Shown here piece by piece: positions 14,281 to 20,885 of a stretch of DNA of 24,362 bases. Both the position numbers and the translations under genes were made by a program. The notes beneath the pieces were generated by a model, which made no database searches, had not been told where the DNA came from, and worked only from the letters and a program-made list of their open reading frames with translations. Source of the stretch: SKKC01 sp046542845 (GTDB taxonomy: Bacteria > Spirochaetota > Spirochaetia > DSM-27196 > SKKC01); the NCBI GenBank assembly GCA_046542845.1, contig JBKHAN010000044.1:1-24362 (forward strand), written 5' to 3'. Position 1 is the stretch's first letter, and each line of letters begins with the position of its first letter.

Positions 14281-14934
14281 ATGAGTGACACCCAGGAAAC
14301 CGAACGAAGCTTCCGTATCAGTGAACGTATCCGGCAGGAGTTCGTCGACAGAATCAGTGACGGGTACTCACACGATTACCTGACCGAAGAAGAGTTTGAA
14401 CAACGCCTCGACGACGCAAATAAGGCAACCGATGTTCGCCAGCTGCGGCGACTTGTCGCGGATCTGCCTGCGGCAGAGACGACCATGCCCGCACTGAATA
14501 GCGGTGCGGACAGCCTCCGCTTGCAGAGCGGCGAGGAGCCGGGGTTCCTTGTTACGAATACCCCACCCCACGAGACCGACAATGTCATCTGCGTCTTCGG
14601 CAGTTCCGAGCGGAGCGGATCGGGGAGCCTCGCGAAAAAAACGTCGTCGGTTACCGTGTTCGGTGGCACCGAATTTGATCTTCGAAAGACTGCCCTCGTC
14701 CCGGGCCAGGAGTATGTCATTGATTGTGTCGCCGTCTTCGGCGGAGTAGAGATAACCGTTCCCCCGGGTGTCAACGTGGTGGCCAGCGGAACCGGAATCT
14801 TCGGGGCTTTTGAAGGCGTCTCTCACTCGGCGGGGTCCGACAGGCCGACCGTGAAGGTGAAGGGCTTTGCCCTCTTTGGCGCGGTCGAGGTAGCAGTCAA
14901 AGGTCCTAAGAAGAAACTGTTCCAGAGGAAGTGA
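14281..14934 (+). CDS. DUF1707 (SHOCT-like) domain protein with LiaF-like C-terminal domain
   Basis: A 217-residue soluble protein. Residues about 8-63 (RISERIRQEFVDRISDGYSH through LRRLVADLP) match the DUF1707/SHOCT-like helical domain with its EEFEQRLDDA core. Residues about 100-208 form a glycine-rich beta repeat (CVFGSSE, TVFGGTEF, AVFGGVEI, GIFGAFEG, ALFGAVEV) like the C-terminal domain of cell-wall-active antibiotic response proteins (LiaF). There is no signal peptide or membrane segment. The frame runs on upstream to 14188, but the ATG at 14281 starts exactly where homology begins and fits the promoter spacing. It is divergent from the MFS-mla operon. An envelope-stress role is inferred, not shown. 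Confidence 0.8.
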   Translation: MSDTQETERSFRISERIRQEFVDRISDGYSHDYLTEEEFEQRLDDANKATDVRQLRRLVADLPAAETTMPALNSGADSLRLQSGEEPGFLVTNTPPHETDNVICVFGSSERSGSGSLAKKTSSVTVFGGTEFDLRKTALVPGQEYVIDCVAVFGGVEITVPPGVNVVASGTGIFGAFEGVSHSAGSDRPTVKVKGFALFGAVEVAVKGPKKKLFQRK

Positions 14935-14943
14935 TCACGATGA

Positions 14944-15660
14944 TCAACGTCCCGGGAAATGCTCGCCGGCAAGCTTCCGCACGGCAGCCGGGGGCGCGGC
15001 CTTCATTGTGTCGGTGACAGGAGCGGTCGATCTATAGTCAAACTGTCCTGTAAAGCTCGACAATTCGTCGTGTATCCGTGACAGGTCCCGATCGATGACG
15101 GAAAAGACTCCCTCGGCAAAGTGACCGAACTCGGGGCCACTCAGCGTCTGCCGTGCGATGTCGAGGCCAAAGGGCAGGTGATTCAGACAGAAGCCCGAGG
15201 ACTCGGCAAAACGGGATCGGAACGCTTCTTCGTCCGCGTGCAGGCGCGCGATCGTATACGCGTAGTTTGAGAGGGTATACAACAGGCGCTCACAGATAAG
15301 ACAATCACCGTTGCGCTCCTGCATTCGCTTCAGAACCGATTCAAAGGCTTTCCTCGATGGCCCTCTTCGACCGCTTAAGGAGCGCTTCTCGCTGGACAGA
15401 ACATCACGGACGGTTTCGATGCAGGTTGTGGCCATGAGCGCGAGCCCGAGCTTGTTACCAGACCCAAGTAACGCGTGCCAGTGATCAGGGCAGAATCCTC
15501 GGCGGTTCACCTGTACACGAATCTCAGGCGTCATGACCGAATCGCCGAGGTAGAAGGTCACGTACTGTTTCTCCAGGCGTCCTGAGAGATAACACAGCGG
15601 ACACGAAGCGTCTGCTTCGTAGGCTTCCCATACCGGGATCGTCTCGAGCTCATATTTCAT
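14944..15660 (-). CDS. DUF6062-like protein with duplicated C2CH zinc modules
   Basis: A 238-residue protein that begins MKYELETIPVWEAYEADASCPLC, the style of the uncharacterised DUF6062 family. Two similar halves are visible: CPLC (Cys20, Cys23) with GFCPDHW (Cys57, His60), then CLIC (Cys120, Cys123) with GFCLNHL (Cys158, His161). The spacing from the second to the third cysteine is 34 and 35 residues. Each set is a plausible C2CH zinc site, so the protein is probably a tandem zinc-binding unit. There is no signal peptide. The ATG at 15660 has AGAGG about 10 nt upstream. It ends 9 bp from the end of the LiaF-like gene on the other strand, and a terminator separates it from the lipoprotein gene upstream. 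Function unknown. Confidence 0.75.
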   Translation of the reverse strand: MKYELETIPVWEAYEADASCPLCYLSGRLEKQYVTFYLGDSVMTPEIRVQVNRRGFCPDHWHALLGSGNKLGLALMATTCIETVRDVLSSEKRSLSGRRGPSRKAFESVLKRMQERNGDCLICERLLYTLSNYAYTIARLHADEEAFRSRFAESSGFCLNHLPFGLDIARQTLSGPEFGHFAEGVFSVIDRDLSRIHDELSSFTGQFDYRSTAPVTDTMKAAPPAAVRKLAGEHFPGR

Positions 15661-15688
15661 TATTCATGTACCTCTTCTCGCTGGACAT

Positions 15689-15720
15689 AAAAAAACCGCG
15701 ACAGTACAGCTGCCGCGGTT
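15689..15720 (-). terminator. Rho-independent terminator of the small lipoprotein gene
   Basis: On the minus strand an 11-bp stem (AACCGCGGCAG pairing with CTGTCGCGGTT, one mismatch) with a 5-nt loop is followed by a run of seven T. It lies about 20 nt after the lipoprotein stop and just before the start of the DUF6062-like gene, so the two are separate transcription units unless there is read-through. Confidence 0.85.
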
Positions 15721-15741
15721 ACAGGCACTAAACGTTACCTC

Positions 15742-16197
15742 TTACTCGGCCGGTGCGTCTTCCAGGACGAAAAAGCGCGCTCCATTGGCAATCGTGAAGG
15801 TCCGGATGAGTCCCTGTGAACGGTCGGTCGCCGCACCCAGGGTATCTTCGCCAACACCGTTTGCTTCCAGGTGAGCTTCGATTGCCGCAGTCACTTCGTC
15901 GGTCACTTCCCCGTCAAAGGGCACAAGCCGACCAGCAACAACACGTGTGCTTCCAAGCTCGGCCTCTATGGGCGACAGAACGGCGACCGTGTTCTCAGCA
16001 TCGCCGTACTGGTATACGTACATGCTCGTTCCCGTCACCGGCACACCACGCCCGACTGTACCTCCAAGCTCAACGTCGCCGGTGACAAAGGTGCCCAGGT
16101 CAGCGTCGACTTCGCTGACGCTTGTCCCGGGGGTCGCACATCCGGCGAGAACCAGCAGAAGCACGGCTGCAAGGCCGAAAGCTGTTCGTAGTCTCAT
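15742..16197 (-). CDS. Small putative lipoprotein of unknown function
   Basis: A 151-residue protein with a classic lipoprotein signal peptide: basic start MRLR, hydrophobic core, and lipobox LAGC with Cys20. The mature part is acidic and rich in Val, Gly and Thr. It contains a short beta-rich stretch (SMYVYQYGDAENTVAVLSPIE), an acidic helix (VTDEVTAAIEAHLEANG) and a C-terminal strand pair (RTFTIANGARFFVLED). No family recognised. The frame extends six codons upstream to 16215, but the ATG at 16197 has a strong Shine-Dalgarno (TTGGAGGA) at the right distance. It is followed by a terminator and is probably monocistronic. Confidence 0.8.
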   Translation of the reverse strand: MRLRTAFGLAAVLLLVLAGCATPGTSVSEVDADLGTFVTGDVELGGTVGRGVPVTGTSMYVYQYGDAENTVAVLSPIEAELGSTRVVAGRLVPFDGEVTDEVTAAIEAHLEANGVGEDTLGAATDRSQGLIRTFTIANGARFFVLEDAPAE

Positions 16198-16202
16198 ATC
16201 AG

Positions 16203-16210
16203 TCCTCCAA
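16203..16210 (-). promoter_or_regulatory. Shine-Dalgarno that decides the lipoprotein start
   Basis: TTGGAGGA on the minus strand, five nucleotides before the ATG at 16197, is one of the strongest ribosome-binding sites in the window. It excludes the upstream ATG at 16215, which would place the site inside the coding region and add six residues before the signal peptide. Confidence 0.75.
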
Positions 16211-16283
16211 ATCATGTGTTATGGCAGCTTACCATTAAGTGATACGTTTCGTCCAAGAACGATATGCTCATTCCGCACACAAA

Positions 16284-16916
16284 TCATTCCTTTAACGCCG
16301 AAAACGTCCTGCGTTCGAGTTGGAATGGCTCTGCGAGCAGGCTGTAGCTGTTACCGGCGAGCCTCGCAACCGGTGCGAGCCTTTGTATGTCGATGTGCAG
16401 ACCGGAATCGATCAGTTCATCCGCCACAAAAACGTGCTCTACCGTCAGGAGCACGAGCGTGGAGCTCCCCGGCCCCGCGCCGACCTGCACGCTGCGGTCG
16501 AGGACGCACTCGAACGACACACGCGCGGTCGCCACCCGCGGGGTGGCAACGGCCATCGGGTCCGCGAGCGCAATCCCCAGGTGCTCAACTTCGCTGATAC
16601 TCGCCGGAAAGTTACCAGCCGTCAGATTCATGAATTCTGCATCGGGTTCGCTTACGATGTTTACGACGCACTCCCGGTTGTGCTCCAGGTTGCGCAGGGT
16701 GTCTTTCCGCCCGTCCTCCCGCTCGGGATTCCAGCTGAAACTCACCGAGAGTGTAGGAGGATTCGAAGCGACGGCGTTGAAGTAACTGAATGGTGCGAGG
16801 TTTATGAGTCCACCGCTCGATCGCGTGCTGATCCAGGCTATCGGTCGCGGAACCACGGTTCCTGTAAGCAGCTTGTAGCGGTCGCGTACAGGGAGGCTTC
16901 CGATTTGAATTTCCAT
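16284..16916 (-). CDS. Flavin reductase-like, FMN-binding split-barrel protein
   Basis: A 210-residue protein of the flavin reductase/DIM6-NTAB family, which binds FMN and often supplies reduced flavin or acts as an oxidoreductase. Landmarks: YKLLTGTVVPRPIAWIST (14-31), NLAPFSYFNAVASNPPTLSVSFS (39-61), a phosphate-binding KDTLRNLEHNRECVVNIV (71-88), and VEHLGIALAD (109-118). It begins 23 nt after the DnaJ-like gene with an AGGA box upstream, so the two are likely cotranscribed. Its electron donor and acceptor are not evident from the neighbours, and it is not part of the rib operon 8 kb away. Confidence 0.88.
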   Translation of the reverse strand: MEIQIGSLPVRDRYKLLTGTVVPRPIAWISTRSSGGLINLAPFSYFNAVASNPPTLSVSFSWNPEREDGRKDTLRNLEHNRECVVNIVSEPDAEFMNLTAGNFPASISEVEHLGIALADPMAVATPRVATARVSFECVLDRSVQVGAGPGSSTLVLLTVEHVFVADELIDSGLHIDIQRLAPVARLAGNSYSLLAEPFQLERRTFSALKE

Positions 16917-16939
16917 GGCACTGTAGATCCTGTGACAGG

Positions 16940-17947
16940 CTATTCGCGTGGGCGAAACGACGATTCTTTGGCAAGCTGCTCGAAAAGTTCGCGTTCACGA
17001 TTCGAAAGCTTCCTGGGAACCACGATCCTCAGAATCGCGAAGAAATCGCCTTTGCCTCCGGCCTGAGTCGAGAGCCCTTTTCCCCGGATTCTGAGACGCG
17101 TCCCGGAGCGGGCGCCCGGCGGTACCGTGAGGTTCACTTTTCCTCCGACTGTCTGTACGGTAACCGTGGCTCCAAGCGCCGCCTCCCAGGGCGTTATATC
17201 AAGATCGCGTTCGATGTCGCTGCCGTTGACCCGAAACACGGGGTGCGTATTTATGCGAAGCGTTATATACAGGTCACCCGGCTTGCCGCCTGCCGGTGCC
17301 GGTGAACCCTGCCCGCTGAGTCTGAGCTTCTGCCCGTCTCTGACGCCCTCGGGAATGGTAATCTCGTAATTCCGGGGCTTTCCGGTCGGTCCATCGGGGT
17401 CGGCAAGCGTCACCGTGCGCTTTCCGCCCCGAAACGCGTCTTCAAGCGAGAGCGACACCTCTGCCTGTATGTCCTGACCGCGCATGGTCCGTCCACCGCC
17501 GGCGCCGGCAGTGCTGCCGGAACGGCCACTTCCACCGAAGGGACTCGCCCCTCCGCGCCCGAAACCGCCGAAAATGCTCTCGAAAAAGTCACTGAAGCCC
17601 CCACCGAGGTCGCCCAGATCTTCGAAGGAGAAGCCCCCCTGAGCCCCACCGGTGTTGTGTTCGGGCCGTCTGTTGCGACCAAAACCAAAGTCCCAGTTGG
17701 ACGGGTCGAACTGATCGCCTGCCTTCCAGTTATGCCCGAGCATATCGTATTTCTTTCGGTTCTTCGGGTCGCCGAGGACTTCGTAGGCCTCTCCGACCTT
17801 TTTGAACATATCCTCAGCTTCCTTTGTTTTGTTTACATCCGGATGGTATTTCGCCGCGAGCTTCCTATACGCTTTCTTGATCTCATCCTGGGAAGCGCTT
17901 CGAGGCACGCCCAGTATTTCATAGTAATCCTGATATGTTACTGCCAC
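16940..17947 (-). CDS. CbpA-type DnaJ co-chaperone (no zinc-finger domain)
   Basis: A class II (DnaJB/CbpA-like) Hsp40 of 335 residues. The J domain spans about 7-71 with HPD at 35-37 and stimulates DnaK. A long Gly/Phe-rich linker (about 85-155, with FFESIFGGFGRGG and a poly-Gly stretch) follows. Two beta-barrel substrate domains (about 158-240 and 245-325, with GKPGDLYITLRINTHPVFRVNGSD and RLRIRGKGLSTQAGGKGDF) complete it. The CxxCxGxG repeats of true DnaJ are missing. The start is GTG at 17947 with AGGGAG 9 nt upstream. The flavin reductase-like gene follows closely, and the Arg/Gly-rich Zn-ribbon gene lies 65 nt upstream. Confidence 0.93.
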   Translation of the reverse strand: MAVTYQDYYEILGVPRSASQDEIKKAYRKLAAKYHPDVNKTKEAEDMFKKVGEAYEVLGDPKNRKKYDMLGHNWKAGDQFDPSNWDFGFGRNRRPEHNTGGAQGGFSFEDLGDLGGGFSDFFESIFGGFGRGGASPFGGSGRSGSTAGAGGGRTMRGQDIQAEVSLSLEDAFRGGKRTVTLADPDGPTGKPRNYEITIPEGVRDGQKLRLSGQGSPAPAGGKPGDLYITLRINTHPVFRVNGSDIERDLDITPWEAALGATVTVQTVGGKVNLTVPPGARSGTRLRIRGKGLSTQAGGKGDFFAILRIVVPRKLSNRERELFEQLAKESSFRPRE

Positions 17948-17970
17948 GCCTGTGTTCTCCCTCTCGCTTC

Positions 17971-17999
17971 AATGTACCAACAGATATGGCTGCGGTGAA
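17971..17999 (-). promoter_or_regulatory. Candidate promoter of the DnaJ-like gene
   Basis: On the minus strand TTCACC (17994-17999), a 17-bp spacer and TACATT (17971-17976) lie in the 65-bp gap before the GTG at 17947. Each box matches the consensus at four of six positions. A short 5' UTR with the AGGGAG ribosome-binding site would follow. Confidence 0.35.
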
Positions 18000-18012
18000 T
18001 ACCCGGTCGACA

Positions 18013-18696
18013 TCAGTTCAGGCGGGGCATGTATATCGCGTCGCGCTCGGTGCCAAGCGTTTCCCGGAGCGTCTGCTCTCTCGCCGGTGCCACCTCGTCG
18101 AGTCGCTCCGGTTCGGGTGTATAGTCACGCGAAATCCCAGGGCTCAGTTCCCGGCGCCAGTCCGGCGTATCGGAACCGGTCTCATACTGTATTCGTCGCT
18201 TCACATTAAACAGCCTTCTGCCTTCCTCGACACGAGGCTCTTTGCCGACCACACCGAAGTTGCCGCGACCGAGGTATACGATGCGGTCTCCCTCCTCAAG
18301 CTGCTCCTCTCCGGACAGTTCCTCGATAATGCATTCAATATGCGCCGGCATACCGTTACTTCTATGGGCGACCGCACTGAACACATGTTCTATAGCTTTT
18401 CCGCACACAGGACAGGGGGCGTATTCGCGCTCGGGTATCGGATCCGGCATCTTGATATACATGTCTTCGACGCGGGTCTTCGGTCTGCGCTTCTGTGCCT
18501 GCGGGGAACCGGACTGCCCCCGCCCGCGCCGTGATCGACGCGATGTCTTCTTCCCGTTGGCAGATGATGCAGCTCCCCCGGGAGCGTCCGTTCCTGCCTG
18601 CGCCCCGGTGTTGTGCGTGTCCTGTGCGCTTTTTCCCTGGCCGCCACGACGGCGACCACGCCCGCCGCGTCTGCGGCGCTTTGCATTCTCTGCCAT
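18013..18696 (-). CDS. Arg/Gly-rich Zn-ribbon protein, probably nucleic-acid associated
   Basis: A 227-residue protein of unknown function in three parts. Residues 1-75 are disordered and strongly basic, with RRRRGGRGRRRGGQG (7-21) and SRRSRRGRG (52-60), like RNA-binding RGG tails. Residues about 80-125 form a probable zinc site: CPVC (Cys95, Cys98), His119 and Cys122. Residues 134-180 hold a beta-rich stretch (GDRIVYLGRGNFGVVGKEP), followed by an acidic and proline-rich tail. I associate this architecture with spirochaete proteins of unknown role, but from memory only. There is no Shine-Dalgarno before the ATG; the -10-like TACCGT lies 7 nt before it, so a leaderless transcript is likely. 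Confidence 0.7.
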   Translation of the reverse strand: MAENAKRRRRGGRGRRRGGQGKSAQDTHNTGAQAGTDAPGGAASSANGKKTSRRSRRGRGQSGSPQAQKRRPKTRVEDMYIKMPDPIPEREYAPCPVCGKAIEHVFSAVAHRSNGMPAHIECIIEELSGEEQLEEGDRIVYLGRGNFGVVGKEPRVEEGRRLFNVKRRIQYETGSDTPDWRRELSPGISRDYTPEPERLDEVAPAREQTLRETLGTERDAIYMPRLN

Positions 18697-18703
18697 ACGA
18701 TTA

Positions 18704-18733
18704 ACGGTATCTCGGATAGGTCATACTTTACAA
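18704..18733 (-). promoter_or_regulatory. Candidate leaderless promoter of the Zn-ribbon gene
   Basis: On the minus strand TTGTAA (18728-18733), an 18-bp spacer and TACCGT (18704-18709) are followed by seven nucleotides (TAATCGT) and then the ATG at 18696. The arrangement equals that of the two promoters at 14212-14273. The -35 box directly follows the hairpin at the end of the HAD gene. Confidence 0.4.
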
Positions 18734-18756
18734 GAAGGCCCGATATCAGGCCTTCT
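18733..18756 (-). terminator. Hairpin at the end of the HAD operon, possible terminator
   Basis: AGAAGGCC and GGCCTTCT form a perfect 8-bp stem with an 8-nt loop that contains the stop codon of the beta-PGM-like gene. On the minus strand the stem is followed by TGTAAAG, not by a proper T-run. Termination may therefore be weak or factor-assisted. Confidence 0.4.
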
Positions 18757-19519
18757 CGCCGAGCGCGCGAAAATAATCCTCGATTTCAATAATGCTGTAC
18801 TCGGCGAGGTCCGACACCACAACATGGGCGCCGCGTTCTTTCAGTCCGTCGCGACTCGAACCGCGAGCCACACCGATCACGAGCGCGAAGCCGCCGTTTA
18901 CCCCGGCTTCCACGCCGGAGAACGCATCCTCTACCATAAGAGAACGCTCCGGATGTACCGAAAGCCGTTGCGCCGCGGTCAGGAAAATATCGGGTGCGGG
19001 TTTCCCCTTGAGTCCAAGCTCGGCGCTCGTTACCCCGTCAACGACCGTTCCGAAGTAGTCGAGCAGACCGGTAGTCTCGAGTATGAAGCGCGCGTTTTTA
19101 CTCGAAGATGCGACCCCGACCTGTACTCCCCGGTCCCGCAGTTCTTCGATCAGTTTCACCGTCGACTCGTAAATCTCAACGCCGTCGCGTTCCACAATGC
19201 GCCGAAAGGCGTCGTTTTTTTCGTTCCCGATGCCTCGCACCGTCTCTGCGTCCGGTCCGTCGCTGTCGGTTCCTTCCGGCAGGGAAATACCGCGCGACTC
19301 CAGAAAACTTCGCACCCCGTCGTACCGGGGTTTTCCGTCGACATAGGGAACGTAGTCCTCGTCGTAGGTAAACGGCCGCGCCGCCTCTTCGCTCAGGTCC
19401 GCCCGCGAGGCGAGATACGCTTCAAAGGTTTCTTTCCACGCCGTGAAGTGGGTCCGGGCGGTGCCGGTTATGACACCGTCAAGATCGAAAATTGCACCTT
19501 CACACCACCATGTACTCAT
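18746..19519 (-). CDS. Beta-phosphoglucomutase-like HAD-superfamily hydrolase
   Basis: A 257-residue HAD enzyme of the beta-phosphoglucomutase/sugar-phosphatase group. Motif I FDLDGV (Asp12 nucleophile, Asp14 acid/base), a cap domain that contains YVDGKPRYDGVRSFLESRGI (59-78), motif II SSSKN (138-142), motif III Lys173 in KGKPAPD, and motif IV VEDAFSGVEAG (196-206). The cap sequence is the type found in beta-PGM-like enzymes associated with trehalose or disaccharide metabolism, so it may isomerise or dephosphorylate a hexose phosphate. The substrate is unproven. The start overlaps the upstream HAD gene by 20 nt and has an excellent ribosome-binding site, so the two are translationally coupled. 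Confidence 0.88.
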   Translation of the reverse strand: MSTWWCEGAIFDLDGVITGTARTHFTAWKETFEAYLASRADLSEEAARPFTYDEDYVPYVDGKPRYDGVRSFLESRGISLPEGTDSDGPDAETVRGIGNEKNDAFRRIVERDGVEIYESTVKLIEELRDRGVQVGVASSSKNARFILETTGLLDYFGTVVDGVTSAELGLKGKPAPDIFLTAAQRLSVHPERSLMVEDAFSGVEAGVNGGFALVIGVARGSSRDGLKERGAHVVVSDLAEYSIIEIEDYFRALGEKA

Positions 19520-20690
19520 GAGTTTCCTCCATTACCGCCAGATACATACCCAGTACCAGCGACTCGTATCGGTCTACGAACAGCGCCTCTGCGTCAAGAT
19601 CATGCACCCGCTGCTTCAGCGAGTCATTGGTCGTCACGAACACGGTCACAAGCCGCGCGCCTGATTCCACGACGCGTTCAACCATCGGCAGATCGCCCAT
19701 GGTATCACCGCACACCAGCACCGAGCGACCGTCGAGACGCATCCCCGCCTGTTCAACGACGAGACGGAGCCCGGAACCTTTATCAAAGGATGCCGAGCCC
19801 GAGCCGAGCGTCGATATATCCAGCTCGCGGCCGCCGTCTTCGATGTGAAACGTACTCAATGTCGGGTCAAGACGGCGAATCAGTGCCTTGACGGCAGTGC
19901 GGAAGGTCTGAGATACGCTATCCGGACAGTTGGACTGCCAGTCCTGGTACGCAACCGAGCATTCACCGAACTTCGTCTGCAGCCCCGATCCGACGTAGCG
20001 AAACGGTGCGAACTCAGCGGACTCATACAGCCCCGATATTGCCGAGGCAAGAAGCTCAAGCGCGCGCCGGCGCTCCGGCGAGAGATATGCAGATGCACGC
20101 GAACCATCCGGCAGCACAACCTGGCGACCCTTTGACGCGGCGTAAACCGCGGTGTTTGACGGCATGACGCTCAGGTCAAGCACACCGGGCTTTTCGAGGG
20201 GGCCTGCCGTCAGAATGACGAAATGCTCACACACAGACGCGGCAAAGCGGGTGAGCGCAACCGCGATGTAGGCGGGCTGAATGCTTGAGACGTAGCGATT
20301 GGAGTAACCGTTGACCGTGCCGTCGCGATCGGTAAAGCACGCGATAAACGACCGCCCGGAGAGCTGTTGCGCCACCTCGACCGCCTGCGCGTACACACAC
20401 GGGTCCTGTTCGGTTATGTGATGTATGACCGCATCGAACCCCTGTTCGGCAAGTACGATATCGCGGGCGAGCTCGGTGCGCTCGTAGTCGGCACGCGTCG
20501 CAACAGAACGCCCCGCGATTTCGAGGTGGAGGTTCCCTGAATGGTCCACAGCGGCATTGATATCCGCGAGTATCTGCGAGAGCCCGGTGGCTGCGGTCTC
20601 GCTCAGGCGGCCTTCGAGCGCGTCGCGGACTAACTCGCCGCGTATGCTGATACTCTCGCGATGACGCGCTACAAACTGGTCTATATGCAT
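19500..20690 (-). CDS. HAD-superfamily phosphatase, trehalose-phosphatase-like
   Basis: A 396-residue protein with an N-terminal helical extension of about 110 residues before the HAD core. Motif I is FTDRDGTVNGY (119-129, Asp121 nucleophile, Asp123), the lysine motif is DKGSGL (303-308), and motif IV is GDTMGDLPM (328-336, Asp329 and Asp333). This pattern fits C2-cap HAD phosphatases such as trehalose-6-phosphate or mannosyl-phosphoglycerate phosphatases. The substrate is not determined. The frame reaches a TTG at 20726, but the ATG at 20690 with GCGGA upstream is the better start. Coupling with the beta-PGM-like gene suggests both act in one sugar-phosphate pathway. No glycosyltransferase or phosphorylase lies nearby to name it. 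Confidence 0.75.
   Translation of the reverse strand: MHIDQFVARHRESISIRGELVRDALEGRLSETAATGLSQILADINAAVDHSGNLHLEIAGRSVATRADYERTELARDIVLAEQGFDAVIHHITEQDPCVYAQAVEVAQQLSGRSFIACFTDRDGTVNGYSNRYVSSIQPAYIAVALTRFAASVCEHFVILTAGPLEKPGVLDLSVMPSNTAVYAASKGRQVVLPDGSRASAYLSPERRRALELLASAISGLYESAEFAPFRYVGSGLQTKFGECSVAYQDWQSNCPDSVSQTFRTAVKALIRRLDPTLSTFHIEDGGRELDISTLGSGSASFDKGSGLRLVVEQAGMRLDGRSVLVCGDTMGDLPMVERVVESGARLVTVFVTTNDSLKQRVHDLDAEALFVDRYESLVLGMYLAVMEETHEYMVV
19526..19530 (-). promoter_or_regulatory. Strong Shine-Dalgarno of the beta-PGM-like gene inside the upstream gene
   Basis: GGAGG on the minus strand lies six nucleotides before the ATG at 19519 and within the last codons of the upstream HAD gene. 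It fixes the start and supports independent re-initiation despite the 20-nt overlap. Confidence 0.7.
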
Positions 20691-20759
20691 TGGTATCCGC
20701 TGGAACAACCCTGAACTGCCGTTCAACTATTGGAGCGGAACGCTTGCAGGGTGGTATCG

Positions 20760-20787
20760 TTCATAAGTATATTGTTGATCGTATACG
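20760..20787 (+). promoter_or_regulatory. Candidate ftsH promoter
   Basis: TTCATA (20760-20765), a 16-bp spacer and TATACG (20782-20787) lie about 100 bp before ftsH in the divergent gap with the HAD gene. Each box matches at four positions. No heat-shock-type (CIRCE-like) inverted repeat was seen in the gap. Confidence 0.25.
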
Positions 20788-20885
20788 CGCAGGGTCGCTT
20801 CGGCAACAGGCTCTCGCGGACACGTACTTTGAGCGAAGCTTTTTTAGGAGAAGCTCTGCGGAACGGTAGAGCGTATTGAAACTAC

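Noticed and set aside
18242..19891. 549-codon open frame on the plus strand
   Set aside because: It runs antisense to the Zn-ribbon, beta-PGM-like and HAD genes, has no recognisable domain, and its composition is that of a GC-rich shadow frame.
20787..20823. CAGGGTCGC ... GCGGACA upstream of ftsH, resembling a split end of the repeat element
   Set aside because: The two parts are separated by about 18 bp, lack the outer ACTGT and the inner GGTG blocks, and no second arm is found within 200 bp; probably chance.
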